This document shows, one piece after another, positions 21,001-30,597 of a DNA stretch of 64,000 bases. Location: the NCBI GenBank assembly GCA_038087015.1, contig JASBNA010000082.1:1-64000 (forward strand), written 5' to 3'. Position 1 is the first letter of the stretch, and every line of letters begins with the position of its first letter. The notes under the pieces were generated by a model. That model was not told where the DNA came from and did no database searches. It saw only the letters and a list, made by a program, of their open reading frames with translations. The stretch comes from Cerrena zonata. Lineage: Eukaryota > Basidiomycota > Agaricomycetes > Polyporales > Cerrenaceae. A program made the translations under genes and the position numbers.

Positions 21001-21459
21001 ATCAGCAGTAGCCGTGGCTGCCTGCGCCGTGGACGCATCGCCAGTTTCCGAATTACCATCGTCATCATCACCTTCACCGGTAAAACGAGGAGACTTCAGA
21101 AACTCAGTAGTATTCTTAACTGCAATCATATCACAAAATCGTTTATTTTCATTAATAAATACATTCCCCATAAATTGTATTTCAACATGGAACGTAGTAT
21201 ATCGATTGGTGGTGGAGTTCACGTCCGTCACTATCACTCCACGGTCGTTCGGATTATCAAAATCAATAACTTTTGTATTCATAAAGAACTTCAATTTTTT
21301 CTCTTCTTCATCCAATGCAACATCAACCACAAAAGTTTCAAAGTTATAATTATACATGTCAATGCCAGAGCATTGGTAGTTCTGGATAAACGCACCACGG
21401 GTGAACCGTAGTAGCATCATGAACACCACTAGTAGTAGCTTTGAAATTGAATCAAACAT
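18042..21459 (-). CDS. FLC/TRP-like polytopic membrane protein, with one frame break
   Basis: Homologue of the fungal Flc1-3/YOR365C family (ML-like lumenal domain plus TRP-like membrane domain). S. cerevisiae members act in ER haem/FAD handling, calcium homeostasis and wall integrity. Two open frames together make one protein. Frame A (21459 to 20506, ATG 21457-21459) gives the signal peptide, the ML-like domain (Y-Q-C-S-G-I-D) and the first helix. Frame B continues at about 20588 with the family signature Y-S-S-Y-Q-E-S-S-N-P-F-L-F-T-A-S, then about nine membrane helices and a ~300-residue hydrophilic tail. The join must lie in a window of about 12 bases (20586-20597), where a CCC run on the coding strand (20589-20591 GGG on plus) is one base too long. 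With it removed the protein would be 1138 residues. Frame B has no ATG at its 5' end. Confidence 0.8.
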
Positions 21460-22257
21460 TGTAAACTAGAATGTTCAAGCCAAATCAAACTTGACCAAAA
21501 TTAATTGGCTCTTATTTTTTTTTTTTTTTTATTTTTTTTCTTTTTAGTGTTTCGGAAAATGAAAAGAAAACAACAGAAAAGAAAAGAAAAGAAAAGATTC
21601 GGTAACAACCAGTTACAAATACATCAATAAAGAGTGTACCTATATGTATCTAACCATAGGAGAAGAAAATTTGTGGGTGGTATCTAGTTCTAAAGTATTA
21701 AAATTTTGTCAAAAAGAAAAAAAGAATCGCTAATGATACACCTACTTTGGTTTAGCGAGAAAGTTGAGATTTTTGGGCAAAAGAAGAAAAGGCACCCTTT
21801 CGTGGTCGTGCGTTTGGTTCGAAGGCTTAGATCCCCGGCTAAACACCCATACCTCTGCTACTGACGAAGACTAGGTGATGAAGACGGTGTCGGTAGAGGC
21901 CTGTAGCAGCAGGTAGCGGCAGGCCGTAGCAGGATGGTGGTGTCTGGGGGCGTGGGGGAGATGGGATCAGCTGAGCAGGGTGATCTTGCGGGCGAACATG
22001 GGTAGGGTTGTAGAACTGGGTGCTAAGATAGGTTTGCAGTAGTGAAGCTGGACGAAGAGGTGATGCCTTTGGTAGAGACGGTGATTAGGAAGAGGCACGA
22101 CACGGGTCTAGAGCCACGATTGGGCCAAAGCTTTGACTGCAAAAAGAGAGGAATTGGGTGCTGGATCACCCATACAACCTCGTTGCCAGTGGCCTTTGTG
22201 TTCACGGTAACGGTTGTGACTTGGTCTATCGCTGGATGCTGGTGAAGATCTTAGAAG

Positions 22258-22453
22258 TATGAGAAGTATAGTATACGAGAAGTATAAGTATCTGAGTGTA
22301 TAAGTATATGAGAGTATAAGTATATGAGAAGTATAAGTATATGAGAAGTATAAGTATATGAGAAGTATAAGTATATGAGAAGTATAAGTATATGAGAAGT
22401 ATAAGTATATGAGAAGTATAAGTATATGAGAAGTATAAGTATATGAGAAGTAC
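22258..22453. repeat. Minisatellite, 17-base unit 'gagaagtataagtatat'
   Basis: About eight near-perfect head-to-tail copies from roughly 22323 to 22452, with degenerate copies on the left edge. It lies in the FMO1 upstream region, about 400 bases from the ATG. Confidence 0.95.
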
Positions 22454-22498
22454 AGCTGAGATGTTTGAGAGACGTTCTGAAGAAGATGGAGAATACTG

Positions 22499-22536
22499 GA
22501 GAACCTGATTAGAGAACCTGATTAGAGAACCTGACT
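22499..22536. repeat. Triplicated 13-base unit 'agagaacctgatt'
   Basis: Three tandem copies, the last diverged (ctgactcg), directly downstream of the minisatellite. Confidence 0.85.
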
Positions 22537-22789
22537 CGAGAAGAAGTTGAAGTAAGTACTGAGCGATTTGAACATATGAACGTATTTGTTCCTGGGGCTC
22601 ATTTCACTAGACGTCAGAGACACAAGCTGTTGGTCTATAGGCTCGTTCTCCCTATAATCCACATTATCACAGTCCTCCCATTCACTTGATCAACCAATCG
22701 GCCAGGAAAATGACAGAAAACGATCTTTTGAGTCCACAATTTTTATTGCGAATTAAACTTTTTGCAATAATTGACTCCACATTTGGCTA

Positions 22790-22797
22790 GTATATAA
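22790..22797 (+). promoter_or_regulatory. TATA box of the FMO1-like gene
   Basis: TATATAAG lies 62 bases before the ATG of the flavin monooxygenase gene, a usual yeast distance. A 7-base inverted repeat (TTATTGC...GCAATAA, 22742-22769) lies just upstream. Confidence 0.6.
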
Positions 22798-22858
22798 GCT
22801 AAGCAATATTTCTCCCTCCCCAGGAAGTATCCAGGAAGTATATCATAAACAAACTTCC

Positions 22859-24404
22859 ATGACTCTCGATATTAGCAAAGTTGCCATAATTGGTGCAGGG
22901 CCTGCTGGTCTTGCATCGATTTACGAACTAACCCACACTAATAAGGACGGTACTTCCACTGTTGGTTCTTCTAAATCTTCGAATCCAAAATTCACTAAAA
23001 TTGTTGCTTTTGAGCAAAAGGATAAAGCAGGTGGCATTTGGGCTCCCTCTTTGAATGAAACAGATGTTCCAGTACCCCCTCAAGAGATTCTTGACACTGA
23101 AAAGTATAATGATCCAGACGTCATTCATCCTCAATTGAAAATTCCCTCTGGAGTTGAAAATGCCAGTTATGAGAATCCATTCGTTGAGCAAAGTGACCAA
23201 TTGTATAATGATAAGTTGGAATGGAAAAGATCTGGGGTCTACGCTGACTTGTTTACAAACATTCCTTCAAGATTTGTTCGGTTCTCTTACCAACCCAATG
23301 AACCAGAATATTTGGATGAAAAAAGAGTCATTTATCCTTTTCTTTCCCAATATGAACTATCAAAAAGAATTGAAGACTTTATTGAAAATGAAAATTTAAA
23401 TGATTATATCCGATTCAATACTCGTGTTGAAAAAGTAACTAAAAATTCAGATAATAAGTGGGTAATTACCGTTAGACAAATTTCAAATGATTCGAAAGAA
23501 CATTGGTATCAAGAAGAATTTGATGCAATCATTTTATCTAATGGACATTATACCGTTCCAAACATCCCACACATTCCAGGTTTATCGAAATTTAATAAAC
23601 TTTATCCTGATTCGACTATTCATTCAAAGTCTTACAGAAATCACGAAGATTTTAAAGATAAAAACGTTTTGGTAGTTGGATTTGGAATTTCAACTGCTAA
23701 TTTAGTCCAGTATATTGTTCCTTTTGCTAAAAAGACAGTTGTTACTCAAAGAGGTCCCCATTTGGTATTTGACTGGATTAATCAAGGTTTGAAATCGGAT
23801 GGTATAACCCATAAGCCTCAAATTAAAGAAATTCTTGCCGAAGAAAGAAAAGTTGTTTTCACCGATGGTTCGGTTGAAGAAAATATTGATAAAATCTTAT
23901 TAACTACTGGTTATCATTACCATTATCCATTTTTGAATGATCATCTAAGAATTGTTAATCCTTCAAACTTGAGTAGAGTTGCGGGTCTTTACTATAATAC
24001 TTTTTCTATCGAAGATCCAACATTGGCCAGTGTTGGGGTTACAGTTGCTCATTTGACCTTCCATGCTATTGAAGCTTCTGCTGCTGCAATTGCTGGGGTT
24101 TGGTCAGGGATTAAATCTTTACCATCAAAGGAAGAACAAAAAAATTGGGAAAGAAAGCCATTTGGAAGAAACCGGTGATAACTTATTATTCCATTTTTAT
24201 GTTCCCGATAAAGTGAAACCAGAATACGTTGATAAGATTTACCCCCTTGCACCTTTGAATAGGCCAAATCCTTTAGAAAAAGATGGTGACTTCATTAATG
24301 AAATCGATATTGGTGTCGATAATTTAGAAAAATTATTCTATAAAATCAAAAATAAGGAACTAGATATTAAAGATACCGTATATCCCGTGAAATCTTCTGC
24401 TTAA
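22859..24404 (+). CDS. FMO1: Flavin-containing monooxygenase (FMO1-like), with one frame break
   Basis: NADPH- and FAD-dependent monooxygenase. S. cerevisiae Fmo1 oxidises thiols such as glutathione at the ER. Frame A from ATG 22859 gives the FAD loop I-G-A-G-P-A-G-L-A-S (residues ~10), the FMO fingerprint region ending S-N-G-H-Y-T-V-P-N-I-P and the NADPH loop V-V-G-F-G-I-S-T-A-N. The C-terminal A-T-G-Y-type motif appears as L-L-T-T-G-Y-H-Y. Frame A then runs into an unrelated nine-residue tail and stops at 24178. Frame B carries the true C-terminus (H-L-E-E-T-G-D-N-L-L-F-H-F-Y..., ending 24404). The switch needs one base skipped, best at the CC of 24158-24159 and less well at the A7 run 24138-24144. 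The corrected protein would be 514 residues. All cofactor sites precede the break, so truncation would cost only the C-terminal ~75 residues. Confidence 0.85.
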
Positions 24405-24505
24405 TTTAAACTTTGTCTCTTTTTTTCCAATACATATTAGTAGAATTCTCTTTCAAATTTATTAAACCTATATACAATTGAATTTAAACTTTATTAATCA
24501 ACCCT

Positions 24506-24790
24506 TTAATCATGAACTCTTCCTCTGATCTTAGGATATAATCTTTGAGCATGATAATTTATGGAACTACGAACCTCTTTTTCTGGTTTATAAGTTTCCA
24601 TACAATTTTTTAAATCATGTTCAAAACTTATACATTGAGCTGAACCATCTCCGTTGGCAGCCCAGCAGTTCAATAACGATGACATAAACACTAAACATTG
24701 ATTGGTTGATTTAGACACAACTGGATTTCTGATTTTTATTCTTGGTAATGGGGGAATAGTCTTTGCTGGTTGAAGTTTTTTAATTGGCAT
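24506..24790 (-). CDS. MRP10: Mitochondrial small-subunit ribosomal protein Mrp10 (mS37)
   Basis: A 94-residue protein of the CHCH family. Mrp10 is a component of the mitochondrial 37S ribosomal subunit, imported with help from the Mia40 pathway. A twin CX9C pattern is visible: C-LVFMSSLLN-C followed by C-ISFEHDLKN-C, with the Mrp10-typical linker W-A-A-N-G-D-G between. The N-terminus is basic and Pro-rich (K-K-L-Q-P-A-K-T-I-P-P-L-P) and the C-terminus ends in a basic Y-P-K-I-R-G-R. Length is as in S. cerevisiae (95). Start ATG 24788-24790. It converges with the FMO1-like gene, with about 100 bases between stops. Confidence 0.9.
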   Translation of the reverse strand: MPIKKLQPAKTIPPLPRIKIRNPVVSKSTNQCLVFMSSLLNCWAANGDGSAQCISFEHDLKNCMETYKPEKEVRSSINYHAQRLYPKIRGRVHD

Positions 24791-25116
24791 CTTGAATCGC
24801 TATCTATGACTGAAATATTGTATGAAAAATACACTCAAATCCAAATAAACACACTACTGAATAAGTATCTCTCGATGTGTAAGTTTGTATGTTACTATTA
24901 TAAGGTAATGAAGGGACTATTTAAATGAATGAATGTCTATATAAAGCTACTTTCAAATTTTTCAATAAATCAATCAATTTTTTTTTTGTTTTTTCACTCG
25001 CTATTTTTTTTTTTTTTTTTAAGTGTGGATTTCAATGTTTTGAGCTTCGCACGTTCTTCAAAACTACTTCACCATTATAATTTAGTCTTTTGTCTTGTTG
25101 CAACTTCATATATTCA
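24791..25116. other. Intergenic region upstream of MRP10
   Basis: About 325 bases with a long T tract (25006-25020) and a T-rich run near 24980. It probably holds the MRP10 promoter and the terminator of the next gene. Nothing else was recognised. Confidence 0.5.
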
Positions 25117-26988
25117 TTAAAATCTTGATGATTTATGTGAAAGGAGGACTTTTTTATCCTTGGAGACGGGTCTTTGAGGAGCGAAAGTGTTTCTGTAGTG
25201 ATTATTAACCCACCAGATCCTTTTGAAAGCGGTATTTGCATTAGATTTATGGAGCAAAGCATCTAATGAATTCATGGATGGAATTTTTTTATCCAAAACT
25301 ATTTTCATTAATTTTTTATTGATGATATCTTTAATTTTCAATTTAACACTGTTCATGAAATGTTTCATTTTAGATTGGTTATAATATTTGACTCTGTATA
25401 GAGTATCAATTTGATCTTCTAAATTGATTAGGAAGATTTTGAACAAATGTCTGTACATATAATTATAATGTCTTCTTGAAGTTAATAGCATACCAAAACC
25501 TGGGATTAGATTGAAGTTCTTGAAGTTATAATTTATAATCATTAGTGAATTATTGAGGGTAGTTTCTCTAGATTCAGATTCACCTAATCTAAATTGATTA
25601 ACTTTTAAATCTTGAGGGGTCAATAAAAGAATTTTCTTGCCATTTGAAGCCATGAAAATTTCGATTTCTTTTTGTAATGATTTCTTAAATTGCAATAGTT
25701 CATATTCAATTTCATTAATAAGATAAGTTGAATTAGATTCTAAATTGTGGTAATTTGAAATATCATTGATTGAAATTGCAAATTTTGGGAATTCTAATTC
25801 TTTATAAATTGAACTTAAAAATTTATTTAATTCATTCTTGGATATTTTCTTTTGCAGTTTGGAAGGATCGAAAGTTACCGAATTATCTTCTAATTCAATA
25901 AAATTCAAATCACGTTTGTTTAAAGGTAATTTTTTCCTAAACATTTGTAAATCTTCAATAAACTCTTGAGGATAGCAATGATCGGTTAATTTATGCTTCC
26001 CCGTTCTTAAAGGTATACCGGTTATTGATCTATCAAAACCTAAAACATTATAAGGATTATTACATAAATTTTCTTTATAAAGGAAAGCATTTGGAGCTAA
26101 AGCCAAATTATCAACTTCATTTCTTCTTAACAACTTGAATTTATCATTAATCTTATTGAATTGTTGTAATAATTGAATTATTGGATCATCATAGTTTTTT
26201 AAATATCTTTTAAAATATTTTAATTGAACTGATTTATCATTATCTAATTTACTTAAATTTTCATAAATTTTTTCAATTTTTTCAATGGGAGTGTCAAAAA
26301 TATCAATTTCATTTGGTAAATTTCTGATCACTTGTTTACGATCAAGATAATGACTTGATTCAAATGAATTAAATGGAGAATCTTCATCCAAATTTTGCTG
26401 AATCATTAAATCGTCAGTTGTCATATATGCAATAGTTTCGTAAGCTTGTTGTAAATTCTCATTCTCTTCAGTGATTACATCAATTGGAGGTTGATGTGGA
26501 TCGTGTGATTCATCAGAGGTTTCATGGATTGATGCATTCTTATGTTCGTTAACTTCATTATTCTTGGTATTTATATCAGTGGCACGGTTATGATTATGAC
26601 TAGGATTGTGTCCTGGATTATGATTATGATTATGGTTATGACTTTGACTTTGACTTTGACCCTGGCTCTGGCCCTGTGTAACTTGAGGATTTGGTTGAAT
26701 ACCTGAGTGATTCACATTATCCTCTTGATCCTCATTGGTTTGATCTTTGGACTCGGCTTTCCGGCTGGTTTCATCTTCCTCTTGCTCCTGTGGCTTGACC
26801 TTCCCCTTCTGCAACGATAACCCCAATTTCTTTAATGCCTGCTTGGATTTATCTTCATCTTTAAATAAAACCGAACTCGATACAAAGCTTCGAACTCCAC
26901 CACACCTGGAACTAAACCGGTGATCCGTATAGGCATGGCGCTGGCGCGACAATGGAGAGCGTAAGCTGCCCGCAATAAACCTTCTCAT
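25117..26988 (-). CDS. Predicted mitochondrial protein of unknown function
   Basis: A 623-residue protein from ATG 26986-26988. The first ~40 residues are Arg/Ser-rich and without acidic residues until residue ~20 (MRRFIAGSLRSPLSRQRHAY), a likely mitochondrial presequence. Residues ~100-140 are a simple-sequence stretch of alternating Gln-Ser and then His-Asn, encoded by six-base repeats (about 26580-26690). The remainder is helical, basic and Lys/Leu/Asn-rich. It has conserved-looking patches near residue 315 (N-P-Y-N-V-L-G-F-D-R-S-I-T-G) and at the end (A-F-K-R-I-W-W-V-N-N-H-Y-R-N-T-F). No enzymatic motif or membrane helix was seen. I do not recognise the family. A role in mitochondrial gene expression is plausible only because many yeast presequence proteins of this size have such roles. 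Confidence 0.65.
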   Translation of the reverse strand: MRRFIAGSLRSPLSRQRHAYTDHRFSSRCGGVRSFVSSSVLFKDEDKSKQALKKLGLSLQKGKVKPQEQEEDETSRKAESKDQTNEDQEDNVNHSGIQPNPQVTQGQSQGQSQSQSHNHNHNHNPGHNPSHNHNRATDINTKNNEVNEHKNASIHETSDESHDPHQPPIDVITEENENLQQAYETIAYMTTDDLMIQQNLDEDSPFNSFESSHYLDRKQVIRNLPNEIDIFDTPIEKIEKIYENLSKLDNDKSVQLKYFKRYLKNYDDPIIQLLQQFNKINDKFKLLRRNEVDNLALAPNAFLYKENLCNNPYNVLGFDRSITGIPLRTGKHKLTDHCYPQEFIEDLQMFRKKLPLNKRDLNFIELEDNSVTFDPSKLQKKISKNELNKFLSSIYKELEFPKFAISINDISNYHNLESNSTYLINEIEYELLQFKKSLQKEIEIFMASNGKKILLLTPQDLKVNQFRLGESESRETTLNNSLMIINYNFKNFNLIPGFGMLLTSRRHYNYMYRHLFKIFLINLEDQIDTLYRVKYYNQSKMKHFMNSVKLKIKDIINKKLMKIVLDKKIPSMNSLDALLHKSNANTAFKRIWWVNNHYRNTFAPQRPVSKDKKVLLSHKSSRF

Positions 26989-27656
26989 GACTCTATACTA
27001 ACCGTATTATGCTTTCCAACTCTCTTAAATCGATATATGCTTTAAATGATCATAGTATGGTTCCTTTATTCAGTTTTTCTGTTGTTCCCAGTGTTGCCCA
27101 GGCGTGTTATTACCGTTTTCGATTTTTAATTTTTTTTCGTTTTTGGTGTGTTTTGCTTGTATGCAGGAGTTTTCTGATGACTGATGGAATAGATAAACCC
27201 ATGGCATTAGCAAAGGGAGAAATGAAGAGCCCAAGGGATCCCACTAGAAACCAAGGGACACCAAGGGAGACTCAATCAGCTACAGTGGTACTCCGGGTAC
27301 TCAGGAAAGCCAGCAGTGGGACTGTCGGACAAAGGGAGATTGTATTTGTATCACGTGACGTGTGAATATTTGCAACTATCGTACTTGATAAGAGTTACTC
27401 TGTGATCACTGATTGGTATTTGCTGTTTAGGGTACTGAATAGAGTTGGAATGTCGTGCGAGAATGGCATGATTACAAGATATAGTAATAGTTAATGGTAT
27501 AATTAAAGTTATAAAGTCATTATATAACAGAAGATAGAAGTGAAAAGAATATATATCGTGGAACACCATTAGAACCCAGGTTCTATTTAAAATGAAATAC
27601 CCAAACTAACCGTAAAATGAAGAACTAAAGAAGATAGATCAAGATCAACTTTAAAA
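26989..27656. other. Intergenic region with an E-box palindrome
   Basis: About 670 bases between the start of the mitochondrial gene and the stop of the cyclin gene. It contains 'ccaaggga' motifs repeated around 27230-27270 and the palindrome TCACGTGA at 27351-27358. The frame at 27009-27365 has an ATG but a composition unlike the neighbouring proteins and no recognisable domain; I judge it spurious. Confidence 0.5.
27351..27358. promoter_or_regulatory. CACGTG E-box (Cbf1/Pho4-type site)
   Basis: Perfect 8-base palindrome TCACGTGA, the preferred core of the bHLH factors Cbf1 and Pho4, about 360 bases upstream of the mitochondrial protein gene. Binding is inferred from the motif only. Confidence 0.4.
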
Positions 27657-28626
27657 TTAGTGATTTGATCTAGAAAAATGTTGAATCATTCTATTTAATT
27701 CCATTTCTTCATTACGGGCAGTCAATTCAATGATTGGATCAATGTTAGCAGCCAAGTAAGATTGTTTATTATTGCATGGACTGATTGGACTTAAAGATTC
27801 AACTGAACTCAAAGAGTCTTGTCTGTAATGATTATTTGGAGAAGGAGAAATTGAAGAAGTACTAATTGAAGATAATGATAAATTAGAACTACTTGAAGAA
27901 GATCTTGTAATTGATGCAGGAGGAGTATTTGGAGGTTGTAAATGAGCTGGTTGAGGTTGAGTAATTTGATTTTTTTGGGATAAAGCAATATTTGCAGCAG
28001 CATTTGCAGCAGCAATTTGTTGTTGTTGAGCTTGCTTTTTGTTTTTGTAAGAATTTTCTCATCTTAGCTGATTTAATTAAATCTTGTTTAATTGGTTCTA
28101 AGAATTTACTAACTGATTTAATCATTTCTTGATTTGAAACTCTTAAGTCCCAATTTAATAAATAAACCAATTGTCTTTCCATTAAATTAATATCCTTAAC
28201 ATTGAATAATCCATCAGTGTATTTAGCCCAATGAACATTTTTAGGAGAAGAATCGTTATGATATTTTGAAGATAAAATTAAACAACTTAAAAGAATACGA
28301 TGTCTAGTACATGGTAATCCTTGAGCATTTTTAGGTAATTTTGACTTCAATCTATTTAAATAAACCAAAGTAGCCATTAAAGTACCAGTGTAAACATTAG
28401 TATATCTAATTAATTTAGTTAAGAAAGTCATCAATGAAGGTAATGGTTTACCATTACTAGTAGTTTTATTTGGAGATTGTGGAGGTGATGGCATTGAGCT
28501 CTTATCATCTTGACATGGTAACACTTGTAATGTAGTGACCACTAATTTATGAATCATATCTTGACTAACTGGAGAGTTAATAAAGATATTAAGAGCTTTC
28601 AAATCAATTTGGGAAGGAGCGGACAT
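27657..28626 (-). CDS. Pho85-type G1 cyclin (PCL1/PCL2 family), with one frame break
   Basis: Cyclin partner of the Pho85 kinase, PCL1/2/9-like. The open frame reaches a TTG at 28680, but the first ATG is 28624-28626 (M-S-A-P-S-Q-I-D-L-K). The cyclin box is clear: F-L-T-K-L-I-R-Y-T-N-V-Y-T-G-T-L-M-A-T, then R-H-R-I-L-L-S-C-L-I-L-S-S-K-Y-H-N-D and V-Y-L-L-N-W-D-L-R-V. In the starting frame the tail becomes an odd Cys/Thr-rich string and stops at 27889. In the +1 frame it becomes a normal Gln/Ala- and Ser-rich tail ending at 27657 (R-M-I-Q-H-F-S-R-S-N-H). The shift site is at about 28029-28035 (GCA AGC T). The corrected length would be 322 residues. The cyclin box is unaffected, so either tail gives a usable cyclin core. 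Confidence 0.8.
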
Positions 28627-30597
28627 AATTTGATCTATGACTAAAGAATGAATATAAATGCAAGTAATGAATGAATCCAAGTTTGGAATATTAATTATAT
28701 CCTTTATGATATCTTTGAAACTTCTGGGGATTTGTTTGACTTATATATATTTCGGAACCTTTTTTTTTTTTGCAAATTTTTCAAAGCCAGTATACTTTGT
28801 TGTCAGTCAAGGAGTTGTAATTGGAAGGTAGGTGCATCAATAAACCTATATTATTAGTTGAAACAATAACGCCAAACTAATTTTTATCAAAACAATTCTG
28901 CTTCATCCATGCATATGCCTCTACAACACGATAATTTGAAAAACATTAGTACTAAAACAACCTTCTAAGGTACCCATTTAACACGAATCGTGATCTGTCT
29001 AACAAATACTCGGTTATGATCTCAACCTATTAATAGTAAATAAGCTATTCATACCGTGACTTAGGAGGTATGCCATAGAACATGAACGTTTGACAAAGTA
29101 TCAGGACGCCGCGATGCGTATTTTGAAGAAAGATTTCAGCTCCCAAGCGAAGGAGGTGTTTGTTGATTTTTTTGGAGTTGCAACACAAATTTCAAAAGGT
29201 GTAGAAAATCAATTGATGCAAAACGCGTCGCCCGAAGGTAAATATACCTTCAAACAAAATAAACAAAGTAGAGGGTGATCGTGATTTACACAGACTCATT
29301 CAATTTACTCCTTTTATAGCCATCGCTTAAGGGGATTGTTGTGCAGGGAAGCACCCTTGCTTGGACCATTCAACCGTTGTTCGCTGTTTTCCCTTTTGCT
29401 TGCAATATTTCCAAATAGGAATCCCGTAATTAGATCTTTTGGAATGTTGACCTTGTTCGATAGATTATGAACACCCTGCAAATATCAAGGCTTTTCCAAT
29501 AAGACACCAAACTTTCCACTTTGTCTAACCTTCAATTCTCTACTCGTGTTTACTGTCAATGGGTGCCCTTAACCTTGTTATAATTGCTCTGGGACCCATT
29601 TTGTTCTCGACAACCTTCTCGTAAGCTCTCGACGATTTGGTCCCTTATCGAAATTGGTCTACCGTGACAAGGAGTTATATTTCAACGATGTTAATCTAGC
29701 TCCTTGCCCCTGGAAGTTTCATAACTACATGTTTTCACGATATGTTCCCCATACCTTCGCGACACCTTCACAACCTATTCAACACTCAATATTTCCCTTC
29801 CTGATCAGCTTAGGGGTACCAAGGGTCTCTATAGACAAATTAACATTTTTCTTCTCTTTACATTGTTTCTACATTCTCATTAGATAATAACAAATTCCAT
29901 ATATTGATTTACAAAACTATACTATAGGAAAAACTAAAATATACTGTATTGTTTGTTAGTACCAAAGTTTAATCTAACTCGGTGGAAAATTGTGCTATTG
30001 GTAAAAGATACTTCAGAAATTTGGGTATACTGGGTCTGTCATACATTATTCAGACTGGTGCACAGCGTTTTGTCGTCATAGTATCTTCAAGCACATGAAT
30101 TCATTGTCGAAAACATACGTCTTGCTATATCCACTATATGAATATGTTATTAAACCATATTTGGTTAAGTAATAGTTAAAAAAAAAAGGTTGTAGTAGTG
30201 AAATTTTTCAATTTATGTCCACAAGGAAAAATTTTTTACCTGCAAAAATCTGAGGGTCGGGTAACTTTACTCGCTTTTCTGAATAGGGCCAAATTCGGGG
30301 TTTTTGACAGGTGTGCACTACCTCCATTTAGGTATACCCATTGGCCCCAGGGTATACCTCCACTGGAAAGCCAGAATAGTGCTAATTAAGGTGAAATGGT
30401 GGGTTGTAGAGGTGGGTATTGGAGTCAAGCGAAGGGGCTGCTTGATCGAGAGGGTTAATTTTCATAATTTTGATAATTTTGATAATTTTTGATAATTTTG
30501 GATACTTTTTTAATAATTTTGCAACAATTACGTGGTTCCATACAATCACAGTTTTATATTTATATACATAATTAACCATAGAGCACTCCATCACAGT
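28627..30597. other. Long gene-poor region upstream of the cyclin gene
   Basis: Nearly 2 kb without a convincing gene. A 54-residue ATG frame (29114-29278, M-R-I-L-K-K-D-F...) looks somewhat protein-like, and its frame is open back to 29060, but no splice signals (TACTAAC) or homology support it. It holds an ACGCGT (29223-29228) and AT-rich 'ttttgataa' repeats near 30460-30510. The remaining short frames (29654-29887, 30198-30492) are unrecognisable. No tRNA B-box was seen. Confidence 0.5.
30461..30510. repeat. AT-rich short repeat ('ttttgataa')
   Basis: About five imperfect copies of 'ataattttg' downstream of the stop of the first Zn-cluster gene, likely part of its 3' region. Confidence 0.6.

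Larger units (their letters stand above)
21460..22858. other. Long divergent intergenic region with GC-rich island and minisatellite
   Basis: About 1.4 kb between the starts of the FLC-like gene and FMO1. From left to right it holds a T-rich tract (21511-21545), a repeated 'gaaaa' patch (21560-21597), a stretch of clearly higher GC (about 21780-22250), a 17-base minisatellite (22258-22453), a 13-base triplicate (22499-22536), an inverted repeat (22742-22769) and a TATA box (22790-22797). The short frames at 22023-22245 are opposed, overlapping and unrecognisable, so I call no gene. Confidence 0.6.

Noticed and set aside
22023..22245. Opposed short frames in the GC-rich island
   Set aside because: Higher GC lowers stop frequency; sequences unrecognisable on both strands.
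27009..27365. 118-codon ATG frame upstream of the mitochondrial protein gene
   Set aside because: Composition unlike neighbouring proteins, overlaps repeated 'ccaaggga' DNA, no domain; probably chance in promoter DNA.
29060..29278. Protein-like frame (M-R-I-L-K-K-D-F...) considered as the last exon of a spliced gene
   Set aside because: No TACTAAC branch site or good donor upstream and no recognisable homology, so it was left as a note in the gap description.
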